Below, piece by piece: positions 21,818-33,830 of a stretch of DNA of 64,000 nucleotides. How positions within the stretch are numbered: position 1 is the first letter of the stretch; each line of letters begins with the position of its first letter. The notes under the pieces are model-generated. The model ran no database searches, was not told where the DNA came from, and saw nothing but the letters and a program-made list of their open reading frames with translations. The stretch covers positions 2,046,001 through 2,110,000 of the forward strand of contig NZ_JAGSPC010000001.1 in assembly GCF_019204045.1 (NCBI RefSeq), given 5' to 3'. The stretch is from Erythrobacter crassostreae. GTDB lineage: Bacteria > Pseudomonadota > Alphaproteobacteria > Sphingomonadales > Sphingomonadaceae. The translations under genes were made by a program, and so were the position numbers.

Positions 21818-23889
21818 TCGCCAGGCCCGTTAGTGGGCGGAGGCGATCCGGAGGCGACGGGGTTGGGGCGAGGGGCAATAAATTCCTCGCCAATCTCTTG
21901 CGTTCGTTCTGCTTCAAGCCGAGCCTCAGCCTCAACGCGATCAAATATATCCTCGTCCCGTGCTGGGGGCGGGGCGACGCTCGCACCGCGCTCGCTTGCA
22001 TACGCGGCATAGCGTTTCTCAAGCCTTTGCTGCGCAGTACCGCCCCATTGTCTTTCGAGAGCTTGAAGCTTTTCCAGCCCCTTCGCCGGATCGAACATGA
22101 AGGTCATCACATCGCGCGCAATCGGATAGGCAGCACCCGAACCGCCGCCATGCTCAATCACCACCGCGCCGGCATAGCGCGGATTTTCGAGCGGTGCAAA
22201 GAACGTGAAGAGGCCGTGATCGCGATATTTCCAAGGGCCACTGCGACCGTCGGACACGCTCAGTGACACAACCTGCGCGGTTCCGGTTTTGCCTGCCATT
22301 TTTATGTCGGGGAAGGGCAATCGGCCCCGGCCTGCGGTTCCCGGTCCGTTGACCACATCGCTCATCGCCTGGCGAATGTAGTTTATCTCGTCATCGCGGA
22401 AATTGTAGCTGGCAGGATCATTGCTCGACCCGTCCAGAACGAGGCGCGGATTAAGCCGCTTTCCCGTTGCGAGCCGCGCGCTCATTACGGCGAGTTGCAG
22501 CGGGCTGGTCAGATAGTAACCCTGTCCGATGGAGGCGTTGACCGTATCGAACGGTGCCCATGCTCGGTCGAATTTCTCTTGTTTCCAATCTGGCGTCGGA
22601 ACAGTGCCATAAAACTGGGACTGCACCGGAAGTGGGTACTGTTTTCCGAGGCCCAGATCGCTCGCCATGGCAGCGACTTTATCGAAGCCGATTTGCTGCG
22701 CGAAATGATAGAAATAGCTGTCACAGCTTTGATAGATCGCCTTGCCCATGTCGACGACGCCGTGATTGCTCCAGCAGTTGAAGAACCGGTTGCCAATCCG
22801 CCTACCCCCCCCGCACACTATGGATTCGCTGGGTTGAATACCTGCTTTCAAGAAAGCCATGCAGTGCATTGGTTTCACAGTCGAACCGGGCGGATAGAGA
22901 CCTTGGAGCACTTTGTTACGCAGCGGAACACGGCGGTCTTCGCGTAGCATTGAATATTCAAGGCTGCCGATCCCGGCCGAAAAGCTGTTCGGATCGAAGC
23001 TGGGCATGCTCGCCATGCAAAGCAGATCGCCCGTCAGACAATCCATCACCACCACAGACCCACTTTCGAGGCCAATTCGGCGCGCGGCATAATCTTGCAA
23101 AGGGCCATCGATGGTCAATTTGACAGCGTCACCCTGGATATCGTCACGTGTCTCTAGGTCGCGAATGATACGGCCTGCGGCTGTGACCTCCACACGTCTG
23201 GCACCCGGCGTGCCGCGCAAATCCTGTTCGAACTGTTTTTCAAGTCCGTCTTTGCCGATTTTGTAGCCGGGCGTGATCAGGATTGGGCTGCGATCTTCTT
23301 CATATTCCTCAGCCGAAGCGGGGCCGACATATCCGATCAAATGGCCGACAGTCGAAGCGGTCGGATAGAAACGGGAAAAGCCGCGCTGCGGAACGACGCC
23401 TTGTAGATCGGGCAAGCGAACGCTGAGCGCGGCGAATTGTTCGTAATCCAACCCGCTGGCAATTTCGACCGGAGCAAATCCGCGCGCAGCGGTCACTTCC
23501 TGCTTCAAGTCGGCGATGCGGTCTGCTTCCAAATCAAGCAGCGAACCGATCTGGTCGATTGTCGCCTCGGCATCTGTCAGGCGCTCCGGAATGACATCAA
23601 CGCGGAAATCGGCACGGTTGGATGCGAGGGGCGCGCCGTTGCGATCCAGTATCCAGCCGCGGCGCGGCGGAATCAAAGTCAGATTGACGCGGTTGCTTTC
23701 GGACTCGAGCCGGTATTTCTCGTTTTCGGCAATCGCGAGGTAACCCATGCGGGCCGCAAGCAGTATGCCGACGCCGCCCTGAATGGTTCCAATCACAACG
23801 CTGCGGCGATCAAATTCGCCTTTCAGCTTAGACGCATTCATGGTCGGGCCGCGCCGTTTGGGCCCTTTACGGTTAAACAGGCCAGACAT
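21814..23889 (-). CDS. mrdA: Penicillin-binding protein 2 (elongation transpeptidase)
   Basis: Cross-links peptidoglycan in lateral wall growth, paired with RodA. The 691-residue protein has a short cytoplasmic N-terminus, one membrane helix (VIGTIQGGVGILLAARMGYL), a dimerisation domain, and a transpeptidase domain with SxxK in PPGSTVKPM, the SxN-type motif near YQSCDSYFYHF, and KTGTAQ. The C-terminus is a Pro/Glu-rich tail (APRPNPVASGSPPPTNGPGE). One base is shared with the mreD stop and 4 bp overlap with rodA, so the operon is tightly coupled. Confidence 0.95.
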   Translation of the reverse strand: MSGLFNRKGPKRRGPTMNASKLKGEFDRRSVVIGTIQGGVGILLAARMGYLAIAENEKYRLESESNRVNLTLIPPRRGWILDRNGAPLASNRADFRVDVIPERLTDAEATIDQIGSLLDLEADRIADLKQEVTAARGFAPVEIASGLDYEQFAALSVRLPDLQGVVPQRGFSRFYPTASTVGHLIGYVGPASAEEYEEDRSPILITPGYKIGKDGLEKQFEQDLRGTPGARRVEVTAAGRIIRDLETRDDIQGDAVKLTIDGPLQDYAARRIGLESGSVVVMDCLTGDLLCMASMPSFDPNSFSAGIGSLEYSMLREDRRVPLRNKVLQGLYPPGSTVKPMHCMAFLKAGIQPSESIVCGGGRRIGNRFFNCWSNHGVVDMGKAIYQSCDSYFYHFAQQIGFDKVAAMASDLGLGKQYPLPVQSQFYGTVPTPDWKQEKFDRAWAPFDTVNASIGQGYYLTSPLQLAVMSARLATGKRLNPRLVLDGSSNDPASYNFRDDEINYIRQAMSDVVNGPGTAGRGRLPFPDIKMAGKTGTAQVVSLSVSDGRSGPWKYRDHGLFTFFAPLENPRYAGAVVIEHGGGSGAAYPIARDVMTFMFDPAKGLEKLQALERQWGGTAQQRLEKRYAAYASERGASVAPPPARDEDIFDRVEAEARLEAERTQEIGEEFIAPRPNPVASGSPPPTNGPGE

Positions 23890-24452
23890 CAGCCGACCCT
23901 TCGCGCACGGGCAAGCCTGAACAGGTCAAGCCGCGCGATCAAACGGGCGAGAAGCGGATAGAGCAGCACTGCCATCACAACCTGCGGCAAGGCAGCCGAG
24001 AGCATCGGAAGTGTAAGTGTTGCGCCGGAAACCACCATTGCGACAATGATATAGATCACCAGCGCTAGACCTGCGGTGAACCAGTCTTGCCAAAATCCGC
24101 GCCACGGGAAGCGGCTTTCAATCAATTCGAGCACTATCATCGCAACCGACCATAGCAGAATGGCGCTGCCAAATGGTTGGCCGCTCACCAAATCATCAAC
24201 GGCACCGAGCGGTACACCTACCCACAGGGGTAGAAAACCAGGACGCATAATCCGCCACGCAATCAGCATCATAAAGCCAAGCGGTGGCAGCACAGGCATC
24301 ACATCGGCAAGCAGTATGACCGGCAGAAGCGACGCGATGACGATGGAAGCATAGGGTATCGTCTGCGCGCGCCACGGCGACTGGACACGGTTGATACCGC
24401 CGCCAAACCGGTTCGCACTATGCTGAGGAGGAGAACGGAGCCGGTCTCTCAA
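23889..24452 (-). CDS. mreD: Rod shape-determining protein MreD
   Basis: Polytopic inner-membrane protein of the MreBCD elongasome. The 187-residue product has five to six hydrophobic segments (IVIASLLPVILLADVMPVLP, LGFMMLIAWRIMRPGFLPLW, AILLWSVAMIVLELIESRF, TAGLALVIYIIVAMVVSGAT) and ends in a basic tail. The N-terminal 30 residues are arginine-rich and overlap mreC by 4 bp. Position between mreC and mrdA supports the assignment, because MreD sequences themselves are variable. Confidence 0.88.
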   Translation of the reverse strand: MRDRLRSPPQHSANRFGGGINRVQSPWRAQTIPYASIVIASLLPVILLADVMPVLPPLGFMMLIAWRIMRPGFLPLWVGVPLGAVDDLVSGQPFGSAILLWSVAMIVLELIESRFPWRGFWQDWFTAGLALVIYIIVAMVVSGATLTLPMLSAALPQVVMAVLLYPLLARLIARLDLFRLARARRVG

Positions 24453-25357
24453 TCCTCGTTCTCCGCCGCGACAATCGAATCCTGCGGTCCAATTTCGGAG
24501 GCATTCACCGCTTCGGGTACGTATATCGGTTCAACGGAGACGAAGTCCGTTGCCGAAGGCGCTGCGACGAGCCGCGCGAGGCCCCCGTCAGGAGAGAGTT
24601 CGGTCAAAACGGCAACGGCAACACCGGGACGGTAATACCCGCCAGCGCCGCTGGTCACGAAAACGTCACCGATTTCGAGCGGGTTCAGGCCCAGATTGAT
24701 TAGCCGGATGCGGACCATCCCGTCTCCCCGCCCTTCGGCAAAGGCCACGGTGTCGTCGCTTGATCGCCGAACCGGAAGTACGCTTTCGGAATCGGTGAGG
24801 AGGAGAATGCGAGAAGAACTGCGCGCCACTTCGAGAACGCGGCCTACCACACCGCGCGGGCTGCGCACGGGCATGCCTACTTCGATCCCTTGCAAACGGC
24901 CTTTTCCGATGTACGCGAACCTCCGGCTGCTCGTAGCGCTGGAGCCAACGAGACGGGTTACGGCGACTGGTTCAATTTCACTCTCCGCAAGCGCGACGAG
25001 CGATTTGAGGCGCTCGTTTTCCTGCGCCACGGCTTCGGCTTCAGCGAGTTTGATCCGGGCAAGCTCGACTTCTTCACGCAAAGCCGCGTTCTGGCTGCCT
25101 GCGTTGAAATATCCTTTGATCGAATCCCAAGTGCTGCCACCGGCATTGCGGGCTACCGCTGGGCCTTCACCAACGGTTGTGACAACGTCCTGAGCCCCGC
25201 CTCTAAGCGGGGCAAACGCAGACGGCTGCCAAAGTGACAGTGCAAGAAGGCCAAGGCCAAGCAATGCGCCAAGCCCGGCGAGCAAATAGCCGGTAAAAAC
25301 CGAGTACTGGGCCCTTTTCGAAAAGCCCGATGATCGGCGCGATGACGGCGGCGCCAT
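24449..25357 (-). CDS. mreC: Rod shape-determining protein MreC
   Basis: Bitopic periplasmic scaffold that links MreB to PBP2 and RodA. The 302-residue product has an N-terminal membrane helix (VFTGYLLAGLGALLGLGLLAL), a coiled coil (NAALREEVELARIKLAEAEA, QENERLKSLV), and the MreC beta domain (IGKGRLQGIEVGMPVRSPRG, VVGRVLEVARSSSRILLLTD). The C-terminal part ends in an acidic tail. It is 51 bp downstream of mreB and overlaps mreD by 4 bp. Confidence 0.94.
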   Translation of the reverse strand: MAPPSSRRSSGFSKRAQYSVFTGYLLAGLGALLGLGLLALSLWQPSAFAPLRGGAQDVVTTVGEGPAVARNAGGSTWDSIKGYFNAGSQNAALREEVELARIKLAEAEAVAQENERLKSLVALAESEIEPVAVTRLVGSSATSSRRFAYIGKGRLQGIEVGMPVRSPRGVVGRVLEVARSSSRILLLTDSESVLPVRRSSDDTVAFAEGRGDGMVRIRLINLGLNPLEIGDVFVTSGAGGYYRPGVAVAVLTELSPDGGLARLVAAPSATDFVSVEPIYVPEAVNASEIGPQDSIVAAENED

Positions 25358-25408
25358 GCCCGCTATCCCCTTTAATCAAGCATCCGGTCCACCGCCGGAT
25401 GGTAATGT

Positions 25409-28477
<3,069 letters not shown>

Positions 28478-28521
28478 GGCGGTTAAGCAGGCCTTCAATC
28501 CGAATTTGGGGGCGCAATTCC

Positions 28522-30129
28522 ATGAAATCTCTTCGTACCGTTCTTGCGTGCAGCGCGCTTGCTTTTGCTGTGGTTCCTGTCGGTGCTTTTGCCGAGGAAG
28601 CTGGCGACAACGCGCAGATTATCGATGAAGGCCTGAACCGCTCGCAAATTCAGCAGATGGCGCACGAACTGGTCGACGATATCGGGCCGCGCCTCACCAA
28701 CTCCACCAATATGCGCAAAGCGGAAGCGTGGGCCGTTGCGAAGATGAAAGAGCTGGGCCTCGAAAACGTCCGAAAGGAAGGGTTCGAGTTTGGCCGCGGG
28801 TGGGAAGTGATTTCCTCGAACGTCGAAATGATGGGGCCGCGCCCTCTGGAACTCACTGCGATTCCTGTCGCATGGACGCCGGGCACAGAAGGTCCGGTTG
28901 AAGGCGAAGTGATCGTTGCGCCAATTTCCAGCCCCGGTCAGTTTGAGGCTTATCGCGGCAAGCTGGAGGGCAAGATCGTCCTCATTTCGCGTCCGGGGAC
29001 GGGTAACGAGCCATCACAGGTGACGTTTCGCAGGCTCGAAGATGATGACATCAGTTCGCGTGATTTGATCGCCATTCCTCAGCACAATCCGGATGGCCCC
29101 GGAGGCTTTGCGCGGTTCGTGAATTCGATCAAAACGTTCCCGAAACAGCTGGATGAATTTCTTGCCAGCGAAGGAGCAATTGCCTGGGCGAAAATCTCTT
29201 ACCGGGATGCCAAACTGCTCCACGGAACAGGCTACAACCACGAGGTCGGCAATACGCAGACCCTTCCGGGTGTTGAAATCGCGGCTGAGGATTACCGTCG
29301 TCTGGCTCGCCTCGCGATCGGCGGCGAGGCCCCGCGGCTGCGGGTCGATACGCGTGTGCGTTTCATCGATGGCGATACGAAATCCTACAACATTATCGGC
29401 GAAATTCGCGGCACCGATCCACGGGCCGGATACGTGATGGCCGGCGCGCATATCGATAGCTGGCATGGCGCAGATGGCGCGGTTGATAATGCATCAGGCG
29501 TTGTGACAGCTTTGGAAGCGGCGCGGATTATCAAGACGCTGGGCAAGCGGCCAAAGCGGACAATTCGCATCGCTCTTTGGGGAGCGGAAGAGCAAGGGTT
29601 GTACGGGTCGCTCGCCTATGTTCGCCAACACATCGTTGAGCGAGCGGGCGAAGAGGGGCTGTCTAACGCTGAACTGCTCGCCAATTGGAGCACGCTATAT
29701 CCTGTCACACCGAAGCCCGGCTTTTACGACATGAAAGCCTACTTCAACATGGACAATGGATCGGGCAAGTTTCGCGGCATCCACGCAGAAGAAAACATCG
29801 GCGCGATCCCGATGTTAGAGAAATGGATGAAGCCGTTTAATGGTCTTGGGGCCAAGCATGTGGTGGCAGGCGCGACCGGCGGCACAGACCACATCATGTT
29901 TCAGGCTGTCGGGCTTCCTGGATTTCAATTCATTCAGGACCCACTCGATTACGGCTCGCGCCTGCATCATACCAACGCCGATACGTTCGACCATTTGCGG
30001 CCAGACGATTTGCGTCAGGCTTCGGTTGTGATGGCAGGGATGTTGCTCGCAGCGGCGAATGATAAGGATACTTTGCCGCGCGAACCGCTGCCGCAAAAGC
30101 CGACCAACACCAATCCTTTCGGTCAGTGA
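28522..30129 (+). CDS. Secreted M28-family zinc peptidase
   Basis: A 535-residue exported metallopeptidase of the aminopeptidase/carboxypeptidase M28 type. The chosen ATG at 28522 follows a GGGGGC ribosome site and opens a signal peptide (SLRTVLACSALAFAVVPVGAFAEE). A PA-like segment (residues 100-250) is followed by the zinc domain: AGAHIDSWHGADGAVDNASG (His and bridging Asp), WGAEEQGLYGS (catalytic and metal Glu), FNMDNGSG (Asp) and a terminal HHTNADTFDHL (His). Likely releases amino acids from peptides in the periplasm. It is 44 bp downstream of mutL. Confidence 0.88.
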   Translation: MKSLRTVLACSALAFAVVPVGAFAEEAGDNAQIIDEGLNRSQIQQMAHELVDDIGPRLTNSTNMRKAEAWAVAKMKELGLENVRKEGFEFGRGWEVISSNVEMMGPRPLELTAIPVAWTPGTEGPVEGEVIVAPISSPGQFEAYRGKLEGKIVLISRPGTGNEPSQVTFRRLEDDDISSRDLIAIPQHNPDGPGGFARFVNSIKTFPKQLDEFLASEGAIAWAKISYRDAKLLHGTGYNHEVGNTQTLPGVEIAAEDYRRLARLAIGGEAPRLRVDTRVRFIDGDTKSYNIIGEIRGTDPRAGYVMAGAHIDSWHGADGAVDNASGVVTALEAARIIKTLGKRPKRTIRIALWGAEEQGLYGSLAYVRQHIVERAGEEGLSNAELLANWSTLYPVTPKPGFYDMKAYFNMDNGSGKFRGIHAEENIGAIPMLEKWMKPFNGLGAKHVVAGATGGTDHIMFQAVGLPGFQFIQDPLDYGSRLHHTNADTFDHLRPDDLRQASVVMAGMLLAAANDKDTLPREPLPQKPTNTNPFGQ

Positions 30130-30136
30130 TCGGCGC

Positions 30137-30574
30137 ATGATCCAGCGATCGATCAAAACCTTGAATCGCCCAAGCTTGTTCGCAGCGTGCGCGCTCGCTT
30201 TGCTTCCATCGAGCGCGCTCGCAGCGCAAAGCAGTGATCTGGTGCGAGACGCTGCTCGTGCAATTATGGCGAATGACGTCGCTGCGCTCAAAGAAATGCG
30301 GTTTCGCGCATATGGTCTCGATCACAAACCAATTGCGGTTGATGCGCTACTCGCCATCACGTCGAAATGTATACGAGACGCCGATGCACGCGAACGTGCT
30401 TCCCCGAGAGAGCTACATTATGAATGCGAGGCTTTACAGGACCAGCGCGACAAGTGCGACGGGCCAATCCTGATCGTTTCAATAGACCGCGCAACATCGC
30501 CCGATGTCTTCGCGCAGCTTCGGTTCAAACGTCAGGAAACGGCGGAATGCGCGTTGCCAGCGCTTCCGGGATAG
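30137..30574 (+). CDS. Secreted small protein of unknown function
   Basis: A 145-residue protein starting at 30137 (MIQRSIKTLNR) with a signal peptide (SLFAACALALLPSSALAAQS). The mature part is helical with Cys in SKCIRD, HYECEALQ, DKCDGP and AECALP, probably two disulfides. It starts 7 bp after the M28 peptidase stop and ends 6 bp before ychF on the opposite strand. No family recognised; the four Cys argue for an envelope protein. Confidence 0.63.
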   Translation: MIQRSIKTLNRPSLFAACALALLPSSALAAQSSDLVRDAARAIMANDVAALKEMRFRAYGLDHKPIAVDALLAITSKCIRDADARERASPRELHYECEALQDQRDKCDGPILIVSIDRATSPDVFAQLRFKRQETAECALPALPG

Positions 30575-30580
30575 CAGTCG

Positions 30581-31681
30581 CTAAACGTTGAATTTGAACA
30601 GCATCACGTCGCCGTCCTGAACGACGTATTCTTTGCCTTCCTGACGCAGTTTGCCGGCATCGCGCGCGGCGCTTTCGCCGCCCAGTCCGACGTAGTCATC
30701 ATAGGCGATGGTTTCGGCGCGGATGAAACCGCGTTCAAAGTCCGTGTGGATCTCGCCGGCCGCTTGCGGTGCTTTCGCGCCATCGGGGAACGTCCATGCT
30801 CGCGACTCTTTCGGACCTGCGGTGAAGAAGGTTTTCAGGCCGAGCAGCGTGTATCCAGCGCGGATCACACGGGCGAGGCCGCTTTCTTCAAGGCCAAGCT
30901 CGGTCAGATATTCGGCGCGATCTTCCATCGGCATCTCGACCAGTTCGGCTTCGATGGCGGCAGAGACGACGACTGCCTGTGCGCCTTCGGCTTCCGCTTT
31001 GGCGAAAACTTTGGCTGACAGATCATTGCCTTCTGATGCTTCTTCTTCGGCGACGTTGCAGACATAGAGCACCGGCTTTGCGGTCAGCAGCTGCGCTTGT
31101 TCGAACAGTCGCTCTTCCTCATCGTCCTTTGGCTCGGTCAGGCGCGCAGGCTTGCCATCTTTGAGCAATTCGAGCGCTTGGCCCAAAACGCTGGCGAGCG
31201 CTTTGGCTTCTTTGTCGCCAGCTTTGCCGCGTTTCTCGGCATTGGGAACGCGCTTTTCGAGGCTTTCGAGATCAGCGAGCATCAGCTCGGTTTCGACCAC
31301 CTCGGCATCGGCCAGCGGATCGACTTTGTTGGAGACGTGCTGAATATCGTCGTCTTCAAAACAGCGCAGCACGTGAACAATCGCGTCAACTTCACGGATA
31401 TTGCCAAGGAACTGGTTGCCTAGACCTTCGCCAGCGCTCGCACCTTTGACGAGGCCCGCAATATCGACAAAACCAAGCTGCGTAGCTATCACTTTCGCGC
31501 TGCTGGCAATGGTGGCAATCTTGTCGAGGCGTTCATCCGGAACGGCGACCTGGCCGACATTCGGCTCAATCGTGCAGAATGGATAGTTTGCAGCCTGCGC
31601 AGCCTGCGTCTCTGTCAGTGCATTGAAAAGGGTGGACTTGCCCACATTGGGAAGGCCCACGATCCCGCATTTGAAACCCAT
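30581..31681 (-). CDS. ychF: Redox-regulated GTPase/ATPase YchF (OLA1)
   Basis: A 366-residue Obg-like P-loop NTPase that binds ribosomes and prefers ATP in known homologues. Visible: G1 GLPNVGKSTLFNALT, switch region NYPFCTIEPNVGQVAVPD, G3 FVDIAGLVKGASAGEGLGNQF, a coiled-coil arm (LADLESLEKRVPNAEKRGKA), and a C-terminal TGS-like domain ending DYVGLGGESAARDAGKLRQEGKEYVVQDGDVM. It is convergent with the small secreted gene to the left. Confidence 0.96.
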   Translation of the reverse strand: MGFKCGIVGLPNVGKSTLFNALTETQAAQAANYPFCTIEPNVGQVAVPDERLDKIATIASSAKVIATQLGFVDIAGLVKGASAGEGLGNQFLGNIREVDAIVHVLRCFEDDDIQHVSNKVDPLADAEVVETELMLADLESLEKRVPNAEKRGKAGDKEAKALASVLGQALELLKDGKPARLTEPKDDEEERLFEQAQLLTAKPVLYVCNVAEEEASEGNDLSAKVFAKAEAEGAQAVVVSAAIEAELVEMPMEDRAEYLTELGLEESGLARVIRAGYTLLGLKTFFTAGPKESRAWTFPDGAKAPQAAGEIHTDFERGFIRAETIAYDDYVGLGGESAARDAGKLRQEGKEYVVQDGDVMLFKFNV

Positions 31682-31788
31682 GATCGCTCTCGGATGTATA
31701 AAATTGTTTGAACGAACGCGCCTGTAGACGGGGCAGTCCGGTTAAGCAATCTTTGGAAGCAGGGTTGCCTTGCGAGTTACCGCTCCAG

Positions 31789-32151
31789 TCAGCAAGCGAG
31801 CTTGCGGCGGCGCCTCAATGACCGGCCAGCGATCAATCCCAATCCCAAAAGCATCAGCGCCAATGCCGATGGCTCTGGCACTTCTGTGCCGATCGGAGTC
31901 AAGCCGCTATCGGGGCCGCAACCTAGACCGCCGGGAATGCAAAATCCCGATGTTGTGGAGGTGCCGCCAGTGGAGCTGATTGGCAAATTCGGATTGAGTG
32001 TGCCGGTTGTGCTTGATGTGCTGCTTGTAACGAGCGATCCGTTGCTCGAATTCCCCGAAGTCATATCGTCCGCAGCCAAAGCAGGTGCGGACAGGCAATT
32101 GGCAAGGACGAGGCCGCCTAGGCCAATTCGAATAGAGCGGCGTATGAACAT
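31789..32151 (-). CDS. PEP-CTERM sorting-domain protein
   Basis: A 120-residue exported protein starting at 32151 (MFIRRSIRIG) after a GGGAG ribosome site. It has a signal peptide (LGGLVLANCLSAPALAAD), a Ser/Thr/Gly-rich low-complexity middle (with TTSGFCIPGGLGCGPDSG), and a C-terminal sorting signal: VPEPSALALMLLGLGLIAG followed by the basic stop-transfer RSLRRRRK. This matches PEP-CTERM proteins, which are processed by exosortase. No exosortase gene is in this window. Function of the mature protein is unknown. Confidence 0.86.
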   Translation of the reverse strand: MFIRRSIRIGLGGLVLANCLSAPALAADDMTSGNSSNGSLVTSSTSSTTGTLNPNLPISSTGGTSTTSGFCIPGGLGCGPDSGLTPIGTEVPEPSALALMLLGLGLIAGRSLRRRRKLAC

Positions 32152-32265
32152 CGGGAACTCCCACAAAGCGTTTCACGCGGACGGGTAAGTTCTGTTTGAA
32201 TAACGACAAGTTTGATTGGGGCTCTGCGTCAAAGCGGGACGCAATTTCGATCTGTCTCGCCGCGC

Positions 32266-32838
32266 TCAGCGCGTCTTGCCGATTACTTTCGCAATCATAC
32301 CCGCTACGCGGCCGGCAATCGTTGGAGACTTGCCCGCTCGGTAATTATGGATTTGCTCTTTTACCGATAGCGGAGCGGAAAAGCTCCATTCGGTATCGTC
32401 ATATTCGATGTCGTCACCTGCGCCGAGCCCTTCATTGGTGAGCGCCACGAGGCAATCGCAGGTCACGATCAGACCCTCGCCGGACTTCTCAAATGCGATC
32501 CTGTGAAGATCGATCAAGTGATGACGGTCACCGAGATACACGCTGCCTGTAAAGGCTTCCAGATTTTCCCTTTCCGGGCGGAACTCCGATCCGGCTAGAT
32601 CTTCTGCGGTTCTGAACGGCAACGTCGCTTCCAGCGAAAGCGTTGTCCCGCGGTCCCGATCGATTATTGTCCAATCCGTCAGATCCCCGGGCAGCTCTGC
32701 ATGCAGGATTGGAAATTCGAGGACAGCCCCTTCGATCAGGCTGTCTTCAAATTCCTTTATCCAGGTCAATTCGCCTTCTTGCGGTGATAACTTCTCAAAC
32801 GGAAAGGGTATGTCTTCGTACCCGTCGAGATGCGTCAT
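32266..32838 (-). CDS. Hypothetical acidic protein downstream of the SDR gene
   Basis: A 190-residue soluble, acidic protein. It has a Lys/Arg-rich C-terminus (GKSPTIAGRVAGMIAKVIGKTR) and a beta-rich middle (DLTDWTIIDRDRGTTLSLEA, LIVTCDCLVALTNEG). No signal peptide and no recognised family. Its ATG overlaps the SDR stop by one base (TGATG at 32836-32840), so the pair is transcribed and translated together. Function is unknown; association with the SDR is the only clue. Confidence 0.65.
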   Translation of the reverse strand: MTHLDGYEDIPFPFEKLSPQEGELTWIKEFEDSLIEGAVLEFPILHAELPGDLTDWTIIDRDRGTTLSLEATLPFRTAEDLAGSEFRPERENLEAFTGSVYLGDRHHLIDLHRIAFEKSGEGLIVTCDCLVALTNEGLGAGDDIEYDDTEWSFSAPLSVKEQIHNYRAGKSPTIAGRVAGMIAKVIGKTR

Positions 32839-33830
32839 CAGACGTTATGAACTGCCTTGATCCACGGCCCATACCCTGACTCGCCGAGCCAACCGACCTG
32901 CACCTTTGCCGTGAGATCGTTGATCGGAAGCTGCGGTTTCGCACCGGGATGCACAGCGCGGCGAAGCGGGCGCGTACCGGCGGGCATGGCAATCACTTCC
33001 GCCATCGCGCGCGGGACATCCATTGGATCGGTTGAACCGCCGCCGGAGCGGCTACCAAGCTGTTCGATCAATGCCGCATAGCCAGCGGTGTGTTTTTCCT
33101 CTGCGCGGCCAAGCAATGCCAAGCTGTTTTCGTTGGCGTTCTTCCAGATCATCGTCGGATAGCCGCCCGGCTCGATCACGGTTACTTCAATGCCGTGTGG
33201 GACTAACTCATACGCCAGGCTTTCGCTCATCGCTTCGAGTGCAAATTTCGTTGGAGAGTATTGACCGTATGCAGGCACGATTACCCGACCAAGCTGCGAT
33301 GACACGTTGATGATCAGGCCACTTTTAGCCTCTCGCATTGACGGCAGAACGGCGCGGGCCATCCGATGCGGCCCAAACACATTGGTGTCGAATGTCAGCT
33401 GCGTCGCCTCCATGTCCTGAATCTCGATAGGCCCGCCAAAAGAGATACCGGCATTGTTGATCAGCACGTCCAATGGGCCGCCATTGATCTCCATTGCCTT
33501 GGCCACGCCCACTTCGACTTGCTCATCCGAAGTCACGTCGATTTCGATCACATGCAGATCAAGCTGCTCGTCGATAGCGATCTGGGTCAATTCTTCGGCT
33601 TCGGCGCGGGGGACGTTGCGCATCGTAGCGAAAACGCGCGCGCCCATACGAGCGTAGTACTCAGAAGCCATTCGGCCAAAACCGGTCGAGCAGCCTGTGA
33701 TCAGGATGCTTTTGCCTTCGAAATTCGGCTTCGCAGTGATCACATCTTCAGCAGAAAGTGTGGAAGTCGCGGCGAGGGCGCCCGTTGCGGCTGCTCCGGC
33801 AAGAAGTGTGCGGCGGTTGATCTGGGTCAT
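32838..33830 (-). CDS. Short-chain dehydrogenase/reductase with a twin-arginine-like leader
   Basis: A 330-residue SDR. The Rossmann signature is TGCSTGFG (nucleotide loop), then NNAGIS, NVSSQLG (catalytic Ser) and YSPTK (Tyr-x-x-x-Lys). The N-terminus, MTQINRRTLLAGAAATGALA, is a good Tat leader (R-R-T-L-L plus hydrophobic stretch), which is uncommon for this cytosolic fold. I chose the ATG at 33830, inside a 4-bp ATGA overlap with the P-loop kinase gene. Coenzyme and substrate are not predictable. It may be exported, or the leader may be a vestige. Confidence 0.86.
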   Translation of the reverse strand: MTQINRRTLLAGAAATGALAATSTLSAEDVITAKPNFEGKSILITGCSTGFGRMASEYYARMGARVFATMRNVPRAEAEELTQIAIDEQLDLHVIEIDVTSDEQVEVGVAKAMEINGGPLDVLINNAGISFGGPIEIQDMEATQLTFDTNVFGPHRMARAVLPSMREAKSGLIINVSSQLGRVIVPAYGQYSPTKFALEAMSESLAYELVPHGIEVTVIEPGGYPTMIWKNANENSLALLGRAEEKHTAGYAALIEQLGSRSGGGSTDPMDVPRAMAEVIAMPAGTRPLRRAVHPGAKPQLPINDLTAKVQVGWLGESGYGPWIKAVHNV

